A stretch of DNA of 12,331 nt. Source: DSNY01 sp016861185. GTDB lineage: Bacteria > Pseudomonadota > Gammaproteobacteria > Burkholderiales > Burkholderiaceae_F. A program made the translations under genes and the position numbers. This document shows positions 1 to 5,489 of the stretch, one piece after another; the stretch's first letter is position 1; each line of letters begins with the position of its first letter. Below the pieces are notes generated by a model. The model saw only the letters and a program-made list of their open reading frames with translations, had not been told where the DNA came from and did no database searches. The stretch lies in contig SZOR01000115.1 of NCBI GenBank assembly GCA_030263275.1, forward strand, positions 1 to 12,331, read 5' to 3'.

Positions 1-406
1 CGCCGTCCGGCCCCGTGCCTTTGACGGCGGCGAGATCCACACCCAGATCGCGCGCCAGCGCGCGTACCGCCGGCGTCGCGCGCACCGCGGCAGGCCGCGC
101 CGCGGCCGCGGCCGCGGGCGCCGCAGCGTGCTGCGGCTCGAGTTCGCCGACGACGGTGCCGGTATCGGCCGCTTCGCCCTCGAAACCGATCAGCGGCGCA
201 CCGACGCGCACGACCTCGCCCTTCGCCGCGAAAAGCTTCTCGACGCGCCCCGCGTACGGCGCGGGGATGTCGACCACCGCTTTGTCGGTTTCGACCGAGA
301 CCATCGTCGCGTCGGCGGCGATGTCGTCGTCCGGCTTCACGTGCCATTCGACGATTTCGGCTTCCTGCAGGCCCTCGCCGAGGTCGGGCAGATTGAAGAT
401 CTTCAT
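1..406 (-). CDS. 2-oxoacid dehydrogenase E2 (dihydrolipoyl acyltransferase), partial
   Basis: This is the first 135 codons of the E2 core subunit; the rest lies beyond the left edge. E2 carries the acyl group from E1 on a swinging lipoyl-lysine and transfers it to CoA in the cytoplasmic complex. Residues 1-80 form a biotinyl/lipoyl domain with the signature VETDKAVVDIPAP, where K42 is the expected lipoylation site. An Ala/Pro-rich flexible linker follows (about 92-108). The peripheral subunit-binding domain begins at about 111 (TPAVRALARDLGVDL, then KGTGPDG). The ATG shares its A with the last base of the E1 beta stop codon (TGATG), so translation is probably coupled. Only one lipoyl domain precedes the binding domain. 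Whether the substrate is pyruvate or a branched-chain 2-oxoacid cannot be decided here, because the catalytic domain is missing. Confidence 0.95.
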   Translation of the reverse strand, partial: MKIFNLPDLGEGLQEAEIVEWHVKPDDDIAADATMVSVETDKAVVDIPAPYAGRVEKLFAAKGEVVRVGAPLIGFEGEAADTGTVVGELEPQHAAAPAAAAAARPAAVRATPAVRALARDLGVDLAAVKGTGPDG

Positions 407-1386
407 CAGGCGTAGGCCATCACGCTGCGCACCGCCGCGCAGATGCGCTGCGGGCTCGGGATGTAGAGGTTCTCGAGCCGCGCCATCGGTGTGGGCGTAT
501 CCCAGCCGGTCACGCGCACCACCGGTCCGAGCAGCGACAGCAGGCCGCGCTCGGCGAGCTCCGCCGAGATCTCGGAGGCGAGGCTGCAGGTGCGCGGCGC
601 CTCGGTGACGATCACGCAGCGGCCGGTTTTCGCGACCGACGCGAGGATCGTGTCGAAGTCGATCGGCTTCAGCGTCGCCACGTCGATCACTTCGGCGGCG
701 ATGCCTTCGGCGGCGAGCTGCTGCGCCGCCTGCAGCGTCTCCAGCACGCACGCGCCCCAGGTGACGAGCGTCACGTCGGCGCCTTCGCGCAGCACGAAGC
801 AGCGATCGAGCGGCAGAGGCTGGCCGTCGTCCGCGAGCTCCTCCTTGTCGCGCCGGTACAGCCGCGACGGCTCGAGAAACACGACCGGATCGGGGTCGCG
901 GATCGCCGCCAGCAGCAGCCCGTACGCGCGGCGCGGCGACGTGGGATACACGACGCGAATGCCGGGGATGTGCGCGAACATCGCCTCGGGGCTTTCCGAG
1001 TGATGCTCGGGCGCGCGGATGCCCGCGCCGCACGGCGTGCGCAGCACCAGCGGGCACGACAGTCTGCCCAGCGTGCGATGGCGCATGCGGCCCGCTTCGT
1101 TCAGCAACTGGTCGATCGTCGTGTACGCGAAGCCGGCGAACTGGATCTCCGCCACCGGCTTCAAGCCTTCCACCGCCAGGCCCACCGCCATGCCGGCGAT
1201 CAGCGCTTCCGCGAGCGGCGTGTCGAACACGCGCGCGGCGCCGAAGCGCTGCTGCAACCCGACGGTGGCGCGGAACACGCCCCCGTTCACGCCCACGTCT
1301 TCGCCGAACACGACCACGTTCGGGTCGTCGGCGAGCGCCCGTGCCAACGCGAGGTTGATCGCTTCAACGAGCGTGATTGCCGCCAT
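406..1386 (-). CDS. pdhB: 2-oxoacid (pyruvate-type) dehydrogenase E1 beta subunit
   Basis: A complete 326-residue E1 beta, close to the usual family length (about 325-340). With E1 alpha it forms the thiamine-diphosphate heterotetramer that decarboxylates the 2-oxoacid and reductively acylates the E2 lipoyl group. The N-terminal transketolase-like pyrimidine domain shows VVFGEDVG (25-32), RVFDTPLAE (52-60), EIQFAGF (80-86), DQLLNEAGRMR and APEHHSESPEA, with the conserved His pair at 128-129. The C-terminal transketolase domain shows DVTLVTWGA and EVIDVATLKPID. The ATG at 1386 (MAAITLVEA) is chosen over one 18 bp upstream because AGAAGG lies just before it and family homology begins there. The gene overlaps the E1 alpha end by 23 bp and touches E2, so the order is alpha-beta-E2. 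The symbol is by family resemblance; a branched-chain (bkd) role remains possible. Confidence 0.93.
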   Translation of the reverse strand: MAAITLVEAINLALARALADDPNVVVFGEDVGVNGGVFRATVGLQQRFGAARVFDTPLAEALIAGMAVGLAVEGLKPVAEIQFAGFAYTTIDQLLNEAGRMRHRTLGRLSCPLVLRTPCGAGIRAPEHHSESPEAMFAHIPGIRVVYPTSPRRAYGLLLAAIRDPDPVVFLEPSRLYRRDKEELADDGQPLPLDRCFVLREGADVTLVTWGACVLETLQAAQQLAAEGIAAEVIDVATLKPIDFDTILASVAKTGRCVIVTEAPRTCSLASEISAELAERGLLSLLGPVVRVTGWDTPTPMARLENLYIPSPQRICAAVRSVMAYA

Positions 1387-2446
1387 TGCCCTTCTCGATC
1401 GCATCGAGTTGCCACGCGTACGCGCGCGGCAGTTCCGCGTACAAATGCGCGAACATCTGCCGGGGGTCCGGCTGCGGCGTATCGAGATACGCCTGCACCG
1501 CCTGCTGCACGCGTTCGGCCACTTCGCCGCGCAACTTTTCTTCCTGCTCGCGGCCCCACGCCCCTTGCGCCACCAGCCAATCGCGCAGCCGCACGATCGG
1601 TTCGCGCTTCCACATCCCGGCCAGTTCCTCGGCGCTGCGGTAGCGCGACGCGTCGTCGGCGGTCGTGTGATCGCTCAGCCGATAGGTGATCGCCTCCAGC
1701 AGCGACGGGCCGTCGCCGCCGCGCGCGCGCGCGAGCGCGCGGCCGACGACGTCGCGCACGGCGATCGCGTCGTTGCCGTCGAACTGCTCGCAGTGGATGC
1801 CGGCGGCGATACCCTTTTGCGCCAGCGTGGCCGCCGCGGTCTGCACCTTGCGCGGCACCGAGATCGCCCACTGGTTGTTGACGATCAGCACGACCATCGG
1901 CAGCTTCCACGTGCCAGCCGCGTTGATCGCCTCGTAGAAGTCGCCTTTCGATGTCGCGCCGTCGCCGCACAGCGCGAGTGCGGCGCGCCGTTCGCCGCGC
2001 AGCTTCATCGCGTACGCGACGCCCACCGCGTGCGAAAGCTGCAGTCCGATCGGCACGCAGAACGGAAAGTCGCGCGGCGATTCTGGAAACTCGTTGCCGC
2101 GCTCGTCGCCGCCCCAGTACAGAAACACGCGGTGCGGCGAGATGCCGCGCAGAAACAGGATGCCGCTTTCGCGATAGCTCGGCAGCACCACGTCGTCGCG
2201 CTGCAGGACCGCGCCGACGCCGGCGTCGATCGCTTCCTTGCCGAGCGTGGAGGCGTAGGTGCCGATCTGCCCGGTGCGCTGCATCGCGATCGCTTTGGCA
2301 TCGAGCGCGCGCATCAGCACCATCGCACGATAGTCCGGCACCAGCGCGGCCGCGTTCTTCGCGAACGCCGGCAGTGGGCGGACCACCTTGCCGAGATGAT
2401 CGACGTATTGGGTGTGTTCGATCTCGAAGCGGGCGACGACGGTCAT
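1364..2446 (-). CDS. pdhA: 2-oxoacid (pyruvate-type) dehydrogenase E1 alpha subunit
   Basis: A 360-residue ThDP-binding E1 alpha, full length for the two-subunit E1 class. The ThDP/Mg motif is plain: GDGATSKGDF starts at 161 and closes with NN at 190-191. Other family blocks are RTGQIGTYASTLGKEA (57-72), LPSYRESG (88-95) and the active-site loop YRLSDHTTADDASRYR (255-270) with His260. The sequence resembles the Bacillus-type PDH E1 alpha group, but the loop and the C-terminal part (MFAHLYAELP) also look like branched-chain E1 alpha, so substrate is uncertain. The start is supported by GGAGGG about 6 nt upstream of ATG. It is the first gene of the operon, with a 129-bp leader containing a candidate sigma-70 promoter. 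Confidence 0.93.
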   Translation of the reverse strand: MTVVARFEIEHTQYVDHLGKVVRPLPAFAKNAAALVPDYRAMVLMRALDAKAIAMQRTGQIGTYASTLGKEAIDAGVGAVLQRDDVVLPSYRESGILFLRGISPHRVFLYWGGDERGNEFPESPRDFPFCVPIGLQLSHAVGVAYAMKLRGERRAALALCGDGATSKGDFYEAINAAGTWKLPMVVLIVNNQWAISVPRKVQTAAATLAQKGIAAGIHCEQFDGNDAIAVRDVVGRALARARGGDGPSLLEAITYRLSDHTTADDASRYRSAEELAGMWKREPIVRLRDWLVAQGAWGREQEEKLRGEVAERVQQAVQAYLDTPQPDPRQMFAHLYAELPRAYAWQLDAIEKGNGGNHAR

Positions 2447-2495
2447 CGGTGCCCTCCATGCGCCGATGCCTTATGAGCGCGGCGCTTTGGTGCGG

Positions 2496-2524
2496 ATTGT
2501 GCCGCGCGCGACCGCGCATGAAAA
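2496..2524 (-). promoter_or_regulatory. candidate sigma-70 promoter of the E1 alpha-E1 beta-E2 operon
   Basis: Read on the minus strand, TTTTCA (2524-2519) and CACAAT (2501-2496) are separated by exactly 17 bp. Each matches four of six consensus bases. The site is about 50 bp upstream of the E1 alpha start codon, in a 129-bp gap otherwise devoid of signals. It is one of few AT-richer spots in the gap, but the match is modest. Confidence 0.3.
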
Positions 2525-2575
2525 GCTCGCACCGCAGCATCGTGGCTCCGGTGCACCACGTACACCCGGCAACTG

Positions 2576-3148
2576 CTAAAAGCGCGAACCCGGCTGCTGC
2601 AGGAACTCGAGCTCTTCGGGCGTCGACTCGCGGCCGAGGATCGCGTTCCGATGCGGATAGCGGCCGAATCGTGCGATCACGTCGTAATGCTTCCGCGCCC
2701 ATTCGAGCGCCTCGGGCACTCCGTCGCGAGCGAGCTGCGTGAAAAGCCGCAGCGAAGTCTCCTGCGCGGCGCGATCCTCCGAATGTTCGAACGGCAGATA
2801 GGCGAACTGCCGCTCGTACGGCGTCAAGCTCCGATCGTCGCCGCATTCGACGAGCGCCTGTGCCGTCGCGAGCGCACGCGCATCGCCGGCAAACGCGCGC
2901 GGCGTGTCGCGAAAGACGTTGCGCGTGAACTGGTCGAGCAGCAGGATCAAGGCAAGCGCGCCGCGCGGCGTCTTGCGCCAGTCCCCGTATGCCCCCTGCA
3001 ACGCGGCCTCGACTGCGGCGCCGAAGTGTGCGCGGATCGCATCGTCTGTCACCTGCGATTTCTCGAACCACAGCGTCCGGGCGCGGCCGTAGTCCGGCGA
3101 GCCCGGCGCGCCGAACCAGAAGTCCAGAACGTCCTGCGGTGTGGTCAT
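2576..3148 (-). CDS. DUF924 family protein
   Basis: A 190-residue soluble protein of the DUF924 family (a TPR-like helical fold), of normal length. Characteristic blocks are DVLDFWFG (6-13), the TLWFEKS segment (25-31), LILLLDQFTRNVFR (67-80, the family hallmark), PYERQFAYLPFEHSED (110-125) and RFGRYPHRNAILGRES (160-175). No signal peptide or membrane segment is visible. The biochemical role of the family is not established, so none is assigned. The ATG at 3148 is chosen because family homology starts right after it (MTTPQDVLDFWFG). The longer in-frame extension to 3310 would run through the alaX remnant and repeat-like DNA, and is Arg/Ala-rich junk. No clear Shine-Dalgarno precedes the ATG. 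It lies downstream of alaX on the same strand and may be co-transcribed. Confidence 0.88.
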   Translation of the reverse strand: MTTPQDVLDFWFGAPGSPDYGRARTLWFEKSQVTDDAIRAHFGAAVEAALQGAYGDWRKTPRGALALILLLDQFTRNVFRDTPRAFAGDARALATAQALVECGDDRSLTPYERQFAYLPFEHSEDRAAQETSLRLFTQLARDGVPEALEWARKHYDVIARFGRYPHRNAILGRESTPEELEFLQQPGSRF

Positions 3149-3179
3149 CGGCAGATCGAGTCCGTGCAACGCAGCGTGT

Positions 3180-3224
3180 TCACGCGAACTCGAGCACGAT
3201 GCGTCTCGTACGCGCACTCTTCTT
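3180..3224 (-). pseudogene. remnant of a second alaX 3' end (last 14 codons plus stop)
   Basis: On the minus strand this segment reads KKSARTRRIVLEFA and then TGA. The intact alaX just upstream (stop at 3303) ends KKSARTRRVVLEFA and then TGA. The two 45-nt stretches differ at 11 positions. Nearly all differences are synonymous third-base changes; the one amino-acid change is Ile for Val. Upstream of the remnant the frame reaches Q, S and then a stop, so nothing more of the gene is left. The pattern says both copies diverged while coding, as expected of a relic of another allele of the gene rather than a recent tandem duplication. The remnant stop lies 31 bp before the DUF924 start. Confidence 0.75.
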
Positions 3225-3298
3225 TTGGCTTCAGCCGCCCGCCTTGCGGGCTTCGCGCGCGCCGTGCGCGCACGAGCCTTCGCCCAAAGAAAAGTTGC
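3214..3298. repeat. REP/MITE-like palindromic element with imperfect terminal inverted repeats
   Basis: The left end (3214-3229, GCACTCTTCTTTTGGC) and the reverse complement of the right end (3282-3298, GCAACTTTTCTTTGGGC) match at all but about two positions after one gap. Between them lie a perfect 6-bp stem with a 3-nt loop (3237-3242 with 3246-3251) and the perfect 12-bp palindrome CGTGCGCGCACG (3263-3274). There is no reading frame of substance. The left end overlaps the alaX remnant. Dispersed copies in the genome would be needed to call it a true repeat family; none is present elsewhere in this window. Confidence 0.45.
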
Positions 3299-3302
3299 CC
3301 GA

Positions 3303-4031
3303 TCATGCAAACTCCAGAACGACGCGCCGGGTACGGGCGCTTTTCTTTTCGATCTTCGCCACGCGCACGTTGCCGATTTCGCGCGTGTTTTTCACGTGCG
3401 TACCGCCGCATGGCTGCAGGTCGACGTCCTGCACGCGCACCAGCCGGACGCGGCCGAAGCCCACTGGTGGGCTGACGCTCATCGACTTGACGAGCTGCGG
3501 ATTGGCCGCCATCTCCTCGTCGGTGATCCATTCGTAGTTCACCGGATGCCCGGCCGCGATCAGCGCGTCGAGGCCGGTCTGCACCGTCTCCTTGTCGAGC
3601 GGCGCGGTCATCGCGAAATCGAGCCGCGCGTACTCGGCCGTGATGCTGCAGCCGTCGACCAGTTCCTTGACGACCGCGCACAGCAGATGCGTAGCCGTGT
3701 GAAAGCGCATGTGCCGGTAGCGGCGCGCCCAATCGATCGTCGCGACGACGCGCGTGCCGGGCGCAAGCCGCGCGCGCCAGTCGACGGCCGGGTCGAGCAC
3801 GTGCAGCGTGTCGTCGGGGGTCGCGCCTTCGCGCCTGGCCTTGCGCGCGTCGACCACCGCGTACGTCGTTCCGTCCGCGAGCGTCAGCGCGCCGCGGTCG
3901 CCGGCCTGGCCGCCGCCCAACGGATAGAAGACCGTGCGATCGAGCTCGATGCCGTCGTCGTGCAGCGCCGTGACGACGGCCTCGCAGGATTGCAGATACG
4001 GATCGATTCGGTACAGCGCTTCCGTAGCCAT
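3303..4031 (-). CDS. alaX: alanyl-tRNA editing protein, AlaX family
   Basis: A 242-residue free-standing trans-editing protein that hydrolyses mischarged Ser- or Gly-tRNA(Ala), related to the editing and C-terminal parts of alanyl-tRNA synthetase. The N-terminal beta-barrel part carries the glycine-rich loop FYPLGGGQAGDRG (35-47). The second-additional (SAD) domain has the zinc and catalytic motifs HTATH (H111, H115) and CGGTH (C208, H212). The length and the extra N-terminal domain fit the AlaX-M class. The ATG at 4031 is where homology starts (MATEALYRIDPY). A GAGG lies about 15 nt upstream, farther than ideal, inside the hairpin noted at 4043-4067. Its final 14 codons recur as a diverged remnant just downstream. 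Confidence 0.9.
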   Translation of the reverse strand: MATEALYRIDPYLQSCEAVVTALHDDGIELDRTVFYPLGGGQAGDRGALTLADGTTYAVVDARKARREGATPDDTLHVLDPAVDWRARLAPGTRVVATIDWARRYRHMRFHTATHLLCAVVKELVDGCSITAEYARLDFAMTAPLDKETVQTGLDALIAAGHPVNYEWITDEEMAANPQLVKSMSVSPPVGFGRVRLVRVQDVDLQPCGGTHVKNTREIGNVRVAKIEKKSARTRRVVLEFA

Positions 4032-4042
4032 CGGGTGCGTTG

Positions 4043-4067
4043 CGCGCCTCGTGTCGGACGAGGCGCG
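4043..4067. other. strong hairpin in the alaX leader
   Basis: CGCGCCTCG (4043-4051) is the exact inverse complement of CGAGGCGCG (4059-4067), giving a 9-bp GC-rich stem with a 7-nt loop. It sits in the 75-bp gap between the PhnD-rhodanese gene and alaX, ending 11 nt before the alaX ATG. There is no T-run after it on either strand, so a classic intrinsic terminator is unlikely. It would fold in the alaX mRNA leader and could hide the only GAGG resembling a ribosome-binding site. Confidence 0.5.
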
Positions 4068-4106
4068 AACGATACAACGACCCGTGAGCCGTTCGTACTC
4101 TGGCGA

Positions 4107-5294
4107 TCAGGGCTCGGTCGGCAGCCCGAGCGCAACCCACTCCGGCATGCCGCCGCGCAGCCAGTACACGTTCGTGTACCCCGCGTTGCGGGCCCACTTC
4201 GACGCCTTGTACGACTTCCAGCATTCGGCGCCGTTGCACAGGAAAACCAGCGGCTCGCCCTTGCCGAGCTTGGCCAGTCCGGCGAACGAGTCGACGGTCG
4301 CATCGAAGTCGGGCTCCTTCAGGCTCTTCTCGCCGTACGGGACGTTGATCGCCCCGCGCGCGCGCTTGGTCTTGAACTCGCGTTCGGTGCGCACGTCGAC
4401 GAGCTTGGCGCCGCGCTGCGCCAGCTCGAGCGCCTCCCGCGCACCGACGCGCTTCACGCCCTGCAGTTCCTCGGGCGTCACGATACCGAGGCTCGCGACG
4501 TACTCGTAGGGCCGTGCATCGCTGGTCGCGCGAAAGCGCGGCGCCCCGGGGACGACGTTGTCCGTGGTCGTCACCCACTGCACGATCGCGCGCTTGAACG
4601 CGGGCGACGTATCGCGGCGCACGACGACGCCGAAACCGGCCGGCAGGGGTCGCGAAGTTGCGAGCGCCTGTGCGCGCTGCGGATTGGCCGCCGCCCACTT
4701 GCTCCATTCCTGCTCGAGCGCGACCGTCACGTCGTAGCGGCCGCCGAGCGACATCAGTCCGCCGATGCTGCTCTGCTGGTAGCTGACCTGCTTGAGCGCG
4801 CGCACCGACAGCCCGCCCTGGTTCAGCAGACCGCGGCCGACATAGGTGCGCAGCGAGTCCTCGTGCGGGAAGTAGGCGTTGCGGCCCTTGAGATCCGCAA
4901 CGGTCTTCGCGCCGCCGCTGGCCACCAGAACGTAACGCTCCTCGCCGCCGGTGTGCGCGACCAGTTCGTAGCCATAGGCGAGTGCGGACGCGATGACGTG
5001 CGCCGGGGCGACGATCGCGTCGTTCTCCCCGGTGCGCGTCGCGCGCATCGCGTCGCGCAGGTCGCGCAGCGGCAGCACCGTGACCGGCGCGCCGAGCAGC
5101 CGCGGCAACGGCGTATTGGCGACCATGATCGACAGCAGTCCGCTTCCTTCGTCGGCCGGATCCATCGCCACCAGCACGCGTTGAGGCGATCCGGACGGTG
5201 CCGGCGGCGCGGTCTGCGCCGATACGGCCTGCGCAAGACTGACGAACAGAACTGCAGACAGTGCGGAGAACCAGGATTTCGTCCGCTTCGGCAT
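4107..5294 (-). CDS. exported PhnD-like solute-binding domain fused to a rhodanese domain
   Basis: A 395-residue protein predicted to act in the periplasm. Residues 1-26 are a Sec signal peptide: MPKRTK, a hydrophobic core, then AVSA before QTAPP. Residues about 38-245 resemble a PhnD/SsuA-type type-2 periplasmic binding domain (RVLVAMDPADEGSG, NDAIVAPAHVIASALAYGYE, TVADLKGRNAYFPHEDS, SIGGLMSLGGRYDV). Residues about 280-390 are a rhodanese domain (KLVDVRTEREF, RGAINVPYGEKS, VFLCNGAECWKSYKASKW, NVYWLRGGMPEW). The loop has C353 as the likely catalytic Cys, plus C358-W359. The ATG at 5294 is fixed by a very good ribosome-binding site (GGAAGGAGGG) and the signal peptide; the in-frame ATG 54 bp upstream lacks both. 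No transporter genes are adjacent, so the binding domain is probably a sensor or carrier part. The ligand is unknown. Confidence 0.85.
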   Translation of the reverse strand: MPKRTKSWFSALSAVLFVSLAQAVSAQTAPPAPSGSPQRVLVAMDPADEGSGLLSIMVANTPLPRLLGAPVTVLPLRDLRDAMRATRTGENDAIVAPAHVIASALAYGYELVAHTGGEERYVLVASGGAKTVADLKGRNAYFPHEDSLRTYVGRGLLNQGGLSVRALKQVSYQQSSIGGLMSLGGRYDVTVALEQEWSKWAAANPQRAQALATSRPLPAGFGVVVRRDTSPAFKRAIVQWVTTTDNVVPGAPRFRATSDARPYEYVASLGIVTPEELQGVKRVGAREALELAQRGAKLVDVRTEREFKTKRARGAINVPYGEKSLKEPDFDATVDSFAGLAKLGKGEPLVFLCNGAECWKSYKASKWARNAGYTNVYWLRGGMPEWVALGLPTEP

Positions 5295-5489
5295 CGCGCC
5301 CTCCTTCCTCGTGGGATATTGGCGCGGCTTATTGAGTGCCGCTTGCAAGCACGAATAACGTAGACGGGAAAGTCCGGTCCGAAAAGCCCGAATTGGCCCG
5401 ATCCTGCAGCGGATACTCGGGCGCCGGCCCCCAATCCCGCATCCGACGCGGGGAAAACGGATCGGGCCAGGGCGTCGGCGCCGCCCCGT

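Noticed and set aside
61..120. GC-rich short-repeat tract at the left end
   Set aside because: It is the Ala/Pro-rich linker between the lipoyl and subunit-binding domains of E2.
1713..1745. Alternating CG tract that could be Z-DNA or a slippage site
   Set aside because: It encodes an ordinary Ala-Arg stretch inside E1 alpha; such runs are expected at this GC content.
1019..2476. 485-codon plus-strand open frame opposite E1 alpha
   Set aside because: Same GC-driven mirror effect; the minus-strand protein has the complete ThDP motif.
2576..3310. Longer form of the DUF924 protein starting at 3310
   Set aside because: The extra 54 residues are translated from the palindromic element and the alaX remnant out of frame. 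Family homology begins at 3148.
5341..5350. GCTTGCAAGC palindrome upstream of the PhnD-rhodanese gene as an operator
   Set aside because: A 10-bp palindrome is expected by chance about once per 1 kb, and no second half-site or promoter is clear beside it.
3141..5363. 740-codon plus-strand open frame opposite DUF924, alaX and the PhnD-rhodanese gene
   Set aside because: Arg/Ala/His-rich composition without recognisable domains. It mirrors the codon frame of the real minus-strand genes and spans three of them plus their gaps.
5295..5489. Terminator or small RNA in the gap before the WS/DGAT stop
   Set aside because: Only short GC stems without a T-run and no convincing promoter; nothing supportable.
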